Assembly (NCBI RefSeq): GCF_013389455.1 | Contig: NZ_CP058278.1 | Span: 3,162,001-3,226,000 of the forward strand | Source: Flavobacterium inviolabile | GTDB taxonomy: Bacteria; Bacteroidota; Bacteroidia; Flavobacteriales; Flavobacteriaceae | DNA: 64,000 nt | Reading direction: 5' to 3' | In this document: in pieces, positions 16,819 through 26,140 of the stretch | Numbering within the stretch: position 1 is the stretch's first letter | How the letters are laid out: each line of letters opens with the position of its first letter | The notes under the pieces: generated by a model | What the model saw: only the letters and a program-made list of their open reading frames with translations | Told to the model about the DNA's origin: nothing | Database searches by the model: none | Position numbers and translations under genes: made by a program

Positions 16819-17496
16819 ATGGATACGATTCGAATTGCCATAACAGATGACGACGGACTGATTGTAAAACTGCTGGAAAGCTACCTGAGCACTCAAAAAG
16901 GCTTTGAGGTTATTTTTACAGCAGAAAGCGGCGACGACCTGATAGCATTCCTCGAATCGGCTTCGGTACTGCCAGATGTCCTGCTACTGGATTTAAAGAT
17001 GAAAGGTATGGACGGTGTGGAAGTAACCCGCCATCTTAAAACCAACTTTTCCAGTATAAAAGTCATTATCGTTTCGTCCCATTACCAGCGATCCTTTATG
17101 AATTTCATGCTGAAAACCGGTGCTTCCGCTTTTTTACCAAAAGGCGTTTCCCCTACACTGTTAACCGAAATTATCCCGGTTGTTCATGAAAAAGGCGTCT
17201 TTTTTATGGAAGACCAGATGGAAGCCATCCGGGAACAGATCGCAACCAAATCCACCCAAAAATCAATCTTTGACAACGGATCGGAACTATCAAAACGCGA
17301 AATTGAAGTCCTGCAGCTAATAAGCCAGCAAAAAACAGCCAAAGAAATTGGCGACACCCTTTTTATTACCGCAAGAACTGTTGAAGGGCACAAAAACAAT
17401 CTCTTTGTAAAAACCGGGGCAAAAAACATCGCCGGATTGGTTATCTATGCCATCCAGAACAACTATATCACGGTAGAAGACCTGCCAATGATCTAA
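16819..17496 (+). CDS. NarL/LuxR-type response regulator
   Basis: 225 residues. Receiver domain with acidic cluster Asp10-Asp12, phospho-acceptor Asp58 (VLLLDLKMKGMDG) and Lys in FLPKG. A LuxR helix-turn-helix lies at about 155-215 (LSKREIEVLQLI, TAKEIGDTLFITARTVEGHKN). It forms the third part of a membrane protein/kinase/regulator module. No terminator was seen after it. The downstream 176 bases hold no gene. Confidence 0.92.
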   Translation: MDTIRIAITDDDGLIVKLLESYLSTQKGFEVIFTAESGDDLIAFLESASVLPDVLLLDLKMKGMDGVEVTRHLKTNFSSIKVIIVSSHYQRSFMNFMLKTGASAFLPKGVSPTLLTEIIPVVHEKGVFFMEDQMEAIREQIATKSTQKSIFDNGSELSKREIEVLQLISQQKTAKEIGDTLFITARTVEGHKNNLFVKTGAKNIAGLVIYAIQNNYITVEDLPMI

Positions 17497-17672
17497 TAGT
17501 TCCTTTTTTTACCATTGCCTTTCCGGATAATAGCTGTCCGGTTCCTGTGTATTGTTTGAAGTATCCGAAAACCACATCGGTATTTCAGCTGTAAAAAGAC
17601 GCAAAGCACTGCTCATTCCACAGCATTTATTTGTTATTTTTAACATCTGTTAACCCCTAAACACACATCACC

Positions 17673-18083
17673 ATGCAGACAATCACAGTTGAAAGTACGA
17701 TCAATGCTCCTGTAGCACAGGTCTGGACACTTTGGACAAGCCCCGAACACATCAAAAACTGGAATACGGCTTCCGAAGGCTGGCATACAACCCATGCCGA
17801 AAACGATTTACGCGCCGGCGGCAGCTTTTCATCCCGGATGGAAGCAAAAGACGGCAGCTTCGGTTTTGACTTCAACGGCAGCTATGATGCTGTTAACCTG
17901 CACGAACACATCGCATACACCATTGCCGACGGCCGTAAAGTAACCATTACGTTTTCCGGTTCAGGAAATACAACCAAAATAACCGAAACGTTTGAAGCCG
18001 AAAACACCAATCCTCTGGACATGCAGCGAGGTGGATGGCAGGCAATACTCGATAACTTTAAAAAATACGCGGAAAGTAATTAA
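17673..18083 (+). CDS. SRPBCC (AHSA1/START-like) ligand-binding protein
   Basis: 136 residues beginning TVESTINAPVAQVWTLWTSPEHIKNWN, the usual first strand and helix of the AHSA1-type SRPBCC fold, and ending GGWQAILDNFKKYAESN, the long C-terminal helix. Such proteins bind hydrophobic ligands in a deep pocket; the ligand is unknown. The domain is complete. It is a single gene with its own terminator, facing the efflux operon. Confidence 0.88.
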   Translation: MQTITVESTINAPVAQVWTLWTSPEHIKNWNTASEGWHTTHAENDLRAGGSFSSRMEAKDGSFGFDFNGSYDAVNLHEHIAYTIADGRKVTITFSGSGNTTKITETFEAENTNPLDMQRGGWQAILDNFKKYAESN

Positions 18084-18099
18084 GAATTAGGAATTCAAC

Positions 18100-18130
18100 A
18101 AAAAAGGGAACGCTAACGTTCCCTTTTTTA
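18100..18130. terminator. bidirectional rho-independent terminator
   Basis: Stem AAAAGGGAACG / CGTTCCCTTTT with a CTAA loop and flanking A and T runs, between the AHSA1 gene and the convergent efflux operon. Confidence 0.88.
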
Positions 18131-19219
18131 TTATTTAACCGAAGTTCCGTCCGGTATTTCTTCTGTTGCCAGTTTCACCAGCTGCGTACTATCCGAAATC
18201 GCTCCGAATACCTCTACCCGATCTTCCAGGACACGTCCTTTCTGAACCGGTAAACGGCTGGTTTTATGGTCTGCTACAACAATCACAAAAGTACCTTCAC
18301 TGGAAGTTACCACAGCAGTTTTAGGCACTACATACGTACTGTCTTTTGCCGTTAACGGCAGCTGTACTTCGGCAACCATCCCCGGAAGCAGCTTGTTGCC
18401 GGCATTGATCACATCCATTTCCACTCTTTCGGAGCGCAGCTTGCTGTCCAGAGCACCGGACATACGCGCAATCGTTGCCGAAAAGGTTTGTCCCGGCAGC
18501 GATTTAACCGAAAACTGCAACGCACTACCGTTCTTTAAATACCCGGAATACTGCTCCGGAACATATACAGAAAGACGCAGTTTGTTTTGCTGCTGAATCG
18601 TCATCAACGGCGCTTCCGAACCTTTCCCTGCCGGACCAACGTAAGCTCCGTGGTTTACGTTACGTGTTGCCACTACTCCGTCAAACGGCGCTCTGATCTG
18701 CAAATACCCCAATAAGGTCTGTATTTCCGTATAAGCCGCTTTTGCGGCCTGATATTGGGCAAAATCGGAATTCTTTCGCGCTTCGGCCACTTCCAGGTCG
18801 TTACGGGAAACCGTTCCTTCCACCTTGCTGGTTTCAAACAAACGGTTATAAGTACTTCTGCTGGCCGTATAAACCGCTTCCTGCGAACGCAAACGCGATT
18901 GGGCGGCCGCAAGCTGCGAACTCAGTTCGGGTGCTTCCAGCAGCATTAAAAGCTGCCCTTTTTTAACCTGCGAACCAATGTCGGCTTTTAACTCTTTTAC
19001 ATAACAGCTCACTTTCGCATAAATATCCACCTGCTGAAATCCTGTAATTTCTGCCGGCATACGAAGTTCTGTAGTTAATATTTCTTTTTTAGGGACAAAG
19101 GTCTCTATAACCGGTAGTTTTTCTGCTACCGCGTCATTTTGCTTTGCCGAAGTCTGACAACCTGCTACCAGTGCTGTCGTTCCTAAAAATACGATTGCTT
19201 TTGCTAAATTATTTCTCAT
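18131..19219 (-). CDS. RND efflux periplasmic adaptor (membrane fusion) lipoprotein
   Basis: 362 residues. Signal peptide with lipobox LVAGC, so anchored at Cys21. The lipoyl/barrel-sandwich halves are at VSCYVKELKADIGSQVKKGQ and LQIRAPFDGVVATRNVNHG, separated by a helical hairpin (ELSSQLAAAQSRLRSQEAV onward), followed by a beta barrel. It links the RND pump to the outer-membrane channel. It is the last gene of the operon and overlaps the pump gene by 11 bases. Confidence 0.92.
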   Translation of the reverse strand: MRNNLAKAIVFLGTTALVAGCQTSAKQNDAVAEKLPVIETFVPKKEILTTELRMPAEITGFQQVDIYAKVSCYVKELKADIGSQVKKGQLLMLLEAPELSSQLAAAQSRLRSQEAVYTASRSTYNRLFETSKVEGTVSRNDLEVAEARKNSDFAQYQAAKAAYTEIQTLLGYLQIRAPFDGVVATRNVNHGAYVGPAGKGSEAPLMTIQQQNKLRLSVYVPEQYSGYLKNGSALQFSVKSLPGQTFSATIARMSGALDSKLRSERVEMDVINAGNKLLPGMVAEVQLPLTAKDSTYVVPKTAVVTSSEGTFVIVVADHKTSRLPVQKGRVLEDRVEVFGAISDSTQLVKLATEEIPDGTSVK

Positions 19220-22200
19220 CTGTTTGTGCTAATGCCGCTATATAATGTTTACTTTCTTTGTCTTCCGGATCTAACGATACCGACTGTGTTCCTGTTTTAC
19301 CCATAACCCAGGCAAAAATAACCGGTAAAATAACCAATACCGTAAAAGTAGAGAATAATAATCCTCCGATTACCGCTCTTCCCAACGGCGAAACCTGCTC
19401 ACCGCTTTCTCCGTGTCCGATTGCCATTGGCAGCATCCCGGCAATCATTGCGATACTCGTCATAATGATAGGTCGTAATCGCAAAGAAGCTGCTTCTCTT
19501 GCCGATGCCAGGGCATTATTATTGTGCTTTCGCAATTGTTCTGCATTGGTGACCAGCAATACGGCATTGGCAATGGATACTCCCACCGACATGATGATTC
19601 CCATATAGGACTGCAGGTTAAGCGTGGACCCGGTTGCCAAAAGCAACAGCAAGGAACCCAATACCACCGCCGGAACCGCAGTTAAAATCACTAAGGAAAT
19701 ACGGAACGACTGGAAGTTGGCTGACAGCATCAGGAAGATCACGATTACCGCTACCAGTAATCCGGATTCCAGACTGCCCATTGTTTCTTTAAGTACTTTA
19801 CCCAATCCGATCTGCTCAATAAACATACCTCTTGGCAATTCGCCCAGCGAACCAATTACCTGCTGTACGTCTTTTGAAGCAGTACCCAGATCGGTATGAT
19901 CAATATTTGCCGTAACCGAAATATACGGCATCGCTCCTAAGTTGTCATTCTCACCATAAGTAAAAGATGGTGTAATGGTCGCCACATCGCTCAATACCGG
20001 ACGTGCCGTATTTTTAAGCAACGGAATTTCCCCTATTTCCTTAACATCCGTCATTTTATCCAAAGGCACCTGAACCTGTACATTATAGGACAAACCTGCC
20101 TTTTCGTCTATCCAGGTATTCTTTTCGGTATATCGGGAAGACGATGTTGACGCAATCAAGGAACGGGATATTTCACTCATATCCACACCCAATTGTGCTG
20201 CTCTTACCCTGTCAATATTAATATCCAGTGCCGGATATTTAATAGGCTGTGCCAATTGTATATCCCTGAAATACGATTTCTCTCCCAGCTGCGCCATGAT
20301 CTTGTTCGCATACTCCTCGTTTTTCTTTTTGTTTTTTCCGGCAATACGAATCTCAACCGGCGTTGGCGATCCCTGACTCAATACTTTATCCGTTAATTCG
20401 ATAGGCTCAAAAGACACTTTTACATCCGGCAACAGCTTTTTAAGATGCTGGCGGTATTCGTCTTTAAAATCATCCATATCCCGGTGGTAGTCTTTTAAGG
20501 CTACCTGGAACACCGCTTCGTGCGGCCCTGCCATAAACAGGTATATGGGCGATACGGAAAACAGCGAAGGGTGCTGCCCTACATAAACCGAGGAAATCGA
20601 TACATGCTCTTTTCCGACAATCTTTTCCAGTTCGGCTAAAGCTATTTTAGCCTTTTCCTCCGTGCGCTCCAAACGGGTTCCGTCCGGTGCTTTTAAACGC
20701 ATCTGGAACTGACTGGAATTTACTTTCGGAAATACATCCTGCCCGATAATGTTTAGCAGCAATATCGCTAAAGCGGTTACCCCAACAAGGTAAGCAATCG
20801 TAATTGGCTTTTTAAAATGGAACAGGCGGTTGATTAGCCTCATAAATCGGTTACGGAACTTCTCAAACGGACTGATTTTTCCATCATTATTAAAATCTTT
20901 ACGGCTAACCAGTATTTTCTTCTGATCCATCGTGTCTTTTTCCGATTCCGGAGTCAGTCCCGAAGCCATAAATACAGCTTCATCATCGGATATTGTTTCC
21001 TGATGCGGCACTTTTGCATGATCTTTCATTAACCAGTTTGCCATAATCGGCACAAAGGTCTGCGACAGCAAAAACGAAACAATCATTGAAAAACCAATGG
21101 ATAAGGCCAATGGCAGGAATAACGATCCCGGTATTCCGGTCATGGTAAACGCCGGTGCAAATACGGCAAGGATACACAGCAAAATCAATAATTTCGGCAA
21201 GGCTATTTCCTTACAGGCATCCCAGATGGCGAGCGCCTTGGGTTTCCCCATATCGAGATGCTGGTGGATATTTTCAATCGTTACCGTACTTTCATCAACC
21301 AGGATACCAATAGCCAGCGCTAATCCGCTCAACGACATCAGGTTGATCGTCTGTCCGAATAATTTCAGGAACAATACCCCGGAAATAATCGAAATCGGAA
21401 TGGTCAGGATCACAATCAAAGCCGCTCTTCTGTCACCTAAGAACAAAAGCACCATCAATCCGGTTAATATCGCTCCGATAAGCCCTTCGGTAATCAAGCT
21501 TTTTACAGAATTGATCACATAAACCGACTGGTCAAATTCGTAGGATAGTTTCACATCTTCCGGAAGCGTACTCTGAATACGCGGCAATTCGGCTTTCAGC
21601 TTTTGCACCACATCCCAGGTAGAGGCATCACCGGCTTTGGCAATACTCACATATACCGAACGTTTTCCGTTTACCAAAGCATAACCGGCAGTAATATCTG
21701 CACCGTCTTTAACCGTGGCAACATCTCCTAAATATAAATTCTGAACACCGCCTTTAAACAACGGGATCTTTTCAAAATCCCTGATCTCCTTGATTGTATT
21801 ATTCGTTGGCGTAATATAATTTTTATCGCCTACCCTCACGTTTCCTGACGGTGCCGTCTGGTTATTTAAACGGATGGCTTCCACGATCTGGTCCGGAGTT
21901 AAATTGTGCGAACGCAGTAAATCGGGATCCACATTCACCTCTACGGTTCTCGGGCTTCCTCCAAATGGCGGCGGTGACAATAGTCCCGGAATAGACGTAA
22001 AAGAAGCCCTTACATACACATTCGCCAAATCCTGCAATTCATTGTTGGAACGCGTCGCACTGCTCAATACCAGCTGTCCTACCGGAAGTGAAGACGCGTC
22101 AAAACGAATAATAAACGGCGGCTGCGATCCGGGTGGAAAAGCCGCCTGGATTCTATTGGACAAAGCACTCAGCTCTGCCGCTGCCTGTGCCATATTCGTA

Positions 22201-22493
22201 TCTTCATAATACGAAATTTTCATTAAGGTAAGTCCCTGTATGTTCTTTGTTTCTATAGACTTAACGCCGTTGGCAAACAGCATTATATTCACGTAGTTTT
22301 TGGCAAAATAGGACTCCATCTGGTTGGGTGTATAGCCTCCAAAAGGGTGTGCCAGGTAAATTACCGGCAGGTTCATTTTGGGTAAAATATCCACTTTAAT
22401 GCTTTTTACGGCACCAATACCAAAGATGATAAGCCCCAATACCAAAACGATAATCGAAATCGGTTTACGAAGTGCAAATCGTATTAAATTCAT
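19209..22493 (-). CDS. RND-family efflux pump, inner-membrane permease
   Basis: 1094 residues with the HAE1/AcrB-type plan: a membrane helix at residues 10-30, a large periplasmic loop, five helices, a cytoplasmic loop, then the same again. The TM4 charged region (LSGLALAIGILVDESTVTIENI) carries one acidic residue pair for proton coupling. The cytoplasmic loop between TM6 and TM7 holds a perfect EF-hand loop, DFNNDGKISPFE at 533-544, which is unusual. Substrates cannot be read. Regulation is probably by the LytTR system divergent from this operon. Confidence 0.93.
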   Translation of the reverse strand: MNLIRFALRKPISIIVLVLGLIIFGIGAVKSIKVDILPKMNLPVIYLAHPFGGYTPNQMESYFAKNYVNIMLFANGVKSIETKNIQGLTLMKISYYEDTNMAQAAAELSALSNRIQAAFPPGSQPPFIIRFDASSLPVGQLVLSSATRSNNELQDLANVYVRASFTSIPGLLSPPPFGGSPRTVEVNVDPDLLRSHNLTPDQIVEAIRLNNQTAPSGNVRVGDKNYITPTNNTIKEIRDFEKIPLFKGGVQNLYLGDVATVKDGADITAGYALVNGKRSVYVSIAKAGDASTWDVVQKLKAELPRIQSTLPEDVKLSYEFDQSVYVINSVKSLITEGLIGAILTGLMVLLFLGDRRAALIVILTIPISIISGVLFLKLFGQTINLMSLSGLALAIGILVDESTVTIENIHQHLDMGKPKALAIWDACKEIALPKLLILLCILAVFAPAFTMTGIPGSLFLPLALSIGFSMIVSFLLSQTFVPIMANWLMKDHAKVPHQETISDDEAVFMASGLTPESEKDTMDQKKILVSRKDFNNDGKISPFEKFRNRFMRLINRLFHFKKPITIAYLVGVTALAILLLNIIGQDVFPKVNSSQFQMRLKAPDGTRLERTEEKAKIALAELEKIVGKEHVSISSVYVGQHPSLFSVSPIYLFMAGPHEAVFQVALKDYHRDMDDFKDEYRQHLKKLLPDVKVSFEPIELTDKVLSQGSPTPVEIRIAGKNKKKNEEYANKIMAQLGEKSYFRDIQLAQPIKYPALDINIDRVRAAQLGVDMSEISRSLIASTSSSRYTEKNTWIDEKAGLSYNVQVQVPLDKMTDVKEIGEIPLLKNTARPVLSDVATITPSFTYGENDNLGAMPYISVTANIDHTDLGTASKDVQQVIGSLGELPRGMFIEQIGLGKVLKETMGSLESGLLVAVIVIFLMLSANFQSFRISLVILTAVPAVVLGSLLLLLATGSTLNLQSYMGIIMSVGVSIANAVLLVTNAEQLRKHNNNALASAREAASLRLRPIIMTSIAMIAGMLPMAIGHGESGEQVSPLGRAVIGGLLFSTFTVLVILPVIFAWVMGKTGTQSVSLDPEDKESKHYIAALAQTDEK
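20862..20897 (-). other. EF-hand calcium-binding loop within the RND permease
   Basis: Codes for DFNNDGKISPFE, residues 533-544 of the pump. It has D at 1, N at 3, D at 5, G at 6, I at 8 and E at 12, the full DxNxDGxIxxxE consensus, placed in the cytoplasmic loop between the two halves. Confidence 0.7.
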
Positions 22494-22504
22494 TTCTTAT
22501 TGGG

Positions 22505-23914
22505 TTATAATTCGTTAATAAAAAGATCCAGATCACCTGTAGCGGCTGCTTTCAGTAACAAGGACTGCCAAACGTTCACGTGAACAATATCACGGTCGGT
22601 TTCTGCGCGGTTTAAAGTATACAGTGTCTGGGTTACATCAACCAGATTGGTCAGCCCGTTTTTATACAGCGTCATTTTCTGCAAATAAGCCTGAGCGGCT
22701 GCTTTTACCTGTCTTGGCGCTTCTTTGTCGCTTTCCATAGCCAGCTGCATTTTTACATTTGCCGCATCCGACTGTGCTTTAAATTGCTGTTCCATAACGA
22801 TGTATTCCTCCTGTAACGCTTCGGAAACAAATTTCTGGGCGCTTACTTTTTTGGCTGCACGGGCAATACTGGTCAGATTCCAGCTTACGCCCACTCCAAA
22901 CAGGTAGTTTTGACGGGTAGGGTCAACACCATCCCAATAGTTATGGGTAAACGAATGCTGATCGACAGCATAATCGGAATTGAATCCAGAAGCCCTCGTC
23001 TGGTACACCCCAAACAAACTGAACGTCGGGTAATATTCCTTTCTGAAAAGCTTCAGCTGCTGCTGTCCGTAATCCATCCGGCTCTTGTAATATTGCAGTA
23101 TCGGATTAGCATTATCGATTGAAGTATCACTTCCGATTATTTTATTGGGTGATTTGATTACCAGTGTAGTATCGATTTTAATATCAACAATATCTATACC
23201 CATCAGCGTAGTCAGTTTGTTGTTCTGATCTTTAATCTGATCTTTGATCTGATTTAAAGCAATCCGCGCCCGGGAAACCTCAGCCGAAGCCAGAGTAGAA
23301 TCCACTCCGGGAAGCAATCCGTTCTTCACGCGCGCGGCGGCGAGTCTTTGAAAAACGATCGCCCGGTCCAGATTTTTCTGTTGGGATATTTCAAGACGCT
23401 GCCCTGCTAATAAGTTCAGGTAAGCGCCTGCGATTTTGATTTTATGCTGGAATTTCTCCTGCTCCAGGTCTTTTTCAAAACGGTCGGCATCCGCTTTAGA
23501 CACCGCGATCCGCTGCCTGATACGCCCGAAACTGTAAAAGTCCCAGTTCATATTCACCAGGTACAAAGCCCCGAAGGCAGCATTCCAGTTTTGTTCCGGC
23601 AAGGGTAATCCGGAAGAAGCCACTCCCAATCCTCCGAAACCGTATAAGGGACCGTTTTGTCCGTTTACCGTTCCGTAATCCTGTTGAGCCGCCAGAGTCA
23701 GATTGGGCCAATAGTCCCGCTGGCTCTGTTTCACGGTCTCTTGCGAAGCCTGCGCATACTTTTGCTTGGCTTTGATGGTGCCATAATTTTCAACTCCTTT
23801 ATCGATAGCTTCTTTCAGCGTGAGGGATTGGGAAAATCCGCCGGAAAAGCACAATAACAGGAATAATAAAGGCATTTTTCGTGATATCATTAGTGTAGTA
23901 AGATTTTTGATCAT
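22505..23914 (-). CDS. TolC-family outer-membrane efflux channel
   Basis: 469 residues. After a signal peptide ending CFSGGFSQ comes the TolC start SLTLKEAIDKGVENYGTIKA, then two long helical repeats with strand segments between them, as in the OEP family. It is the first gene of the efflux operon and ends 11 bases before the pump gene. The start is either the first ATG at 23914 or Met14, which begins the hydrophobic core of the signal; the longer form is kept because nothing rules it out. Confidence 0.9.
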   Translation of the reverse strand: MIKNLTTLMISRKMPLLFLLLCFSGGFSQSLTLKEAIDKGVENYGTIKAKQKYAQASQETVKQSQRDYWPNLTLAAQQDYGTVNGQNGPLYGFGGLGVASSGLPLPEQNWNAAFGALYLVNMNWDFYSFGRIRQRIAVSKADADRFEKDLEQEKFQHKIKIAGAYLNLLAGQRLEISQQKNLDRAIVFQRLAAARVKNGLLPGVDSTLASAEVSRARIALNQIKDQIKDQNNKLTTLMGIDIVDIKIDTTLVIKSPNKIIGSDTSIDNANPILQYYKSRMDYGQQQLKLFRKEYYPTFSLFGVYQTRASGFNSDYAVDQHSFTHNYWDGVDPTRQNYLFGVGVSWNLTSIARAAKKVSAQKFVSEALQEEYIVMEQQFKAQSDAANVKMQLAMESDKEAPRQVKAAAQAYLQKMTLYKNGLTNLVDVTQTLYTLNRAETDRDIVHVNVWQSLLLKAAATGDLDLFINEL

Positions 23915-23951
23915 GCGAAACTACAACACATCCCGAAGATGAAGTCTTAAA

Positions 23952-23997
23952 AAATGACTAATTCCGCACAAAAAATGACCAATTGCATTGGTCATTT
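23952..23997. promoter_or_regulatory. candidate LytTR operator: three AAATGACYAAT sites
   Basis: Direct repeats aaatgactaatt (23952-23963) and aaatgaccaatt (23973-23984) are spaced exactly 21 bp, and a perfect inverted copy attggtcattt lies at 23987-23997, making an 11-bp palindrome with a 3-base centre. Two 9-10 bp repeats at about 21-22 bp is the known spacing of LytTR-domain binding sites. It sits between the efflux operon and the LytS/LytTR genes. Confidence 0.6.
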
Positions 23998-24051
23998 AAT
24001 CTCCCTATTTATTCATATTTTTATCCTTATTTTGCCAGCTATATATCCGGA

Positions 24052-25071
24052 ATGAGCATGAAGAAGATTTTAGAGAACAAATGGTTGCAGGAATTTGCCA
24101 TATTGGTATTTTCATTTATTCTTTTCACCCTAAACGATTGGATCCTTATCCTGAGCTGGAGAGGCTTTTGGACCGGCATACTGTACTTTATGATTTTGTA
24201 CAGCCATGCCCAGGTAAACCGTTTTTTCCTGCTACCCATCCTGCTTAAAAAACACCAGCCACTCACCTATATTTTTTCGACAATCGTCTTAATATTAATA
24301 TTTTCCGTTATTTTACATGAAGCATCAAATGAGATACTTTATAAAAACTGTTTCCTCTATAAAACGTCTTTACAAAAAACCTATCACTTCCAGTTAGGCA
24401 CCCTTGCCGGAACGCTGATCTGTATTTTGGGCGGCTTCCAGCTTATCGAACATTACCGGGAACAAAAGAGAAAAACCAACAAAGAATTACTCTACAACCA
24501 GATACAGTTAAACGCGTTGAAAGGACAGTTAAACCCGCATTTTCTGTTCAACACCTTCAATACGCTTTACGGCATCAGTCTGCAATATCCGGAACGCACA
24601 TCCGACATGATCATGCGTGTTTCCCAGTTAATGCGTTACCAGGTGGAAAACACCCAGAAAGAATATGTATCGCTGGAGGATGAGGTTGACTTTATCACCA
24701 GCTATATCGAACTGGAAAAAGAACGTGTAGGCTATCGCTGTGAGATCGAATTCGACTATAAAACCGATGCCGATACCAACTATATGATTGCACCCATGCT
24801 GCTGATTCCGTTTATTGAAAACACCTTCAAACACGGCACCTGTGCGATTGAAAACTGTTTTGTAAAAATAAAATTATCGGTAACCGAAGGAAAACTCCGT
24901 CTGGAAACCTTAAATTCGATACCGGATAAAAAACGAAAAATAATTTCCACCAAAATAGGTCTGAGCAATACCACCGAACGTTTGCGGATCCTCTACCCTA
25001 AAAAACATCATTTACAGATCAAACAGGAAGAAAAACAATATCGTGTAATTTTGGAAATGGATTTGATATGA
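24052..25071 (+). CDS. LytS-like sensor histidine kinase
   Basis: 339 residues from the ATG at 24052 (ATG 24058 is equally possible; an upstream TTG at 23983 lies in the operator and is rejected). Four membrane helices occupy roughly 15-140. The His_kinase domain has phospho-acceptor His163 in KGQLNPHFLFNTFNTL, and the ATPase domain shows the N-box LIPFIENTFKHG and IGLSNTTERL. The stop overlaps the start of the LytTR regulator as ATGA. The pair is divergent from the RND operon and likely controls it. Confidence 0.92.
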   Translation: MSMKKILENKWLQEFAILVFSFILFTLNDWILILSWRGFWTGILYFMILYSHAQVNRFFLLPILLKKHQPLTYIFSTIVLILIFSVILHEASNEILYKNCFLYKTSLQKTYHFQLGTLAGTLICILGGFQLIEHYREQKRKTNKELLYNQIQLNALKGQLNPHFLFNTFNTLYGISLQYPERTSDMIMRVSQLMRYQVENTQKEYVSLEDEVDFITSYIELEKERVGYRCEIEFDYKTDADTNYMIAPMLLIPFIENTFKHGTCAIENCFVKIKLSVTEGKLRLETLNSIPDKKRKIISTKIGLSNTTERLRILYPKKHHLQIKQEEKQYRVILEMDLI

Positions 25072-25763
25072 CAGCCCCTAAAAAATGTATTATCGTTGAC
25101 GATGAACCGGCAGCACATTATGTACTGACGAACTACATCAATCAGAATCCGCAGCTGGAATTGGTTGCCCAATGCTATAACGGCGTGGAAGCCCTGCAAT
25201 ACCTGCGCCTGCATCCGGTTGATCTGATGTTCCTCGATATCGACATGCCCGAGATCAGCGGACTGGAATTGCTGCAAACCCTGCAACAGCCGCCCAAAAC
25301 GATCCTCACCACAGCCTATTCGGAATTTGCACTGGAAAGCTATGACTACGGTGTGATTGATTATCTTTTAAAACCGATTTATTTCCCGCGCTTTTTAAAA
25401 TCCATAGAGCGCTACCTTTCTTTACAAATGCCCGAAAAAGAAACGGTTACCCCTACTTCACTATCGGTTAAAGTGAACGGAAAAAACATAGACATCCGCC
25501 TGGAAGATATCCTATACGTCCAGAGTTACGGAAACTATGTAAAGATATTCACCAAACAGCGGACATTTGTAACTGCAATCACAACCAACCAGCTGGTACA
25601 GGAGCTCCCATCGGACAACTTTATGAGAGTTCACAAATCCTATATCATTGCCATCAACAAAATCGACCTGCACGAAAAAGAACACATCGTTATTCAGGAC
25701 GAGAAAATCCCTTTGGGCATCACTTTCCGACGCGAACTCAACGAACGCCTTAGAGAACTTTAG
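25068..25763 (+). CDS. LytTR-type response regulator
   Basis: 231 residues. Receiver with Asp11-Asp12 and phospho-acceptor Asp57 (LMFLDIDMPEISG), Lys in YLLKPI. LytTR DNA-binding domain at about 130-230 (LEDILYVQSYGNYVKIFT, FMRVHKSYIIAI). It overlaps the kinase gene by 4 bases. The 21-bp-spaced repeats upstream of the kinase are the obvious candidate target. A type A repeat array begins directly after its stop codon. Confidence 0.93.
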   Translation: MTAPKKCIIVDDEPAAHYVLTNYINQNPQLELVAQCYNGVEALQYLRLHPVDLMFLDIDMPEISGLELLQTLQQPPKTILTTAYSEFALESYDYGVIDYLLKPIYFPRFLKSIERYLSLQMPEKETVTPTSLSVKVNGKNIDIRLEDILYVQSYGNYVKIFTKQRTFVTAITTNQLVQELPSDNFMRVHKSYIIAINKIDLHEKEHIVIQDEKIPLGITFRRELNERLREL

Positions 25764-25861
25764 AGGGGAGATTTACGATATACGATTTTGATATACGAGG
25801 TATGAAATATGATATTTGAAGGTTGATTTTTGATCTATGAAGGTTGATATTCGATATATGA
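25764..25861 (+). repeat. degenerate 7-bp tandem array, TGA-phased (type A)
   Basis: Fourteen heptamers begin on the base after the regulator stop: atttacg, atatacg, attttga, tatacga, ggtatga, aatatga, tatttga, aggttga and so on. Most units end TGA or CGA. Because 7 is not a multiple of 3, stops occur in all three forward frames. Same family as 3250-3326. Confidence 0.8.
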
Positions 25862-25905
25862 TATTGTCAAATACTACAACATCCTCAATAAATAGAAAGC
25901 ACATT

Positions 25906-26094
25906 TTGCCTCTTGCACATTGCTCCTTGCCTTTTACCAATTGCCTCTTCCCCTTTATCCCTTGCCTCTTTCTTCTTGCTTTTGCCAATTGCTCTTTGCT
26001 TCTTCCTCCTTGCCAATTGCCCCTTGCCTTTTGCCCCTTGCCTTTTGCTCCTTGCCTTTTGCTCCTTGCCCCTTCACCTCTCACCTCATCCCTC
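25906..26094 (-). repeat. degenerate 7-bp tandem array, GGCAAAG type (type B, inverted)
   Basis: About 27 heptamers such as ttgcctc, ttgctcc, tgccaat, tgccttt and tgctcct. Read on the minus strand they are ggcaaaag/gagcaaa units of the kind at 4347-4423. The open frames through it are artefacts of the period, with Lys/Gly/Gln repeats on one strand and Leu/Pro on the other. Confidence 0.85.
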
Positions 26095-26140
26095 CAAAAA
26101 AACAGGTGTTTGTACGTATAGCCCTGACCGTCCTTTTCAA

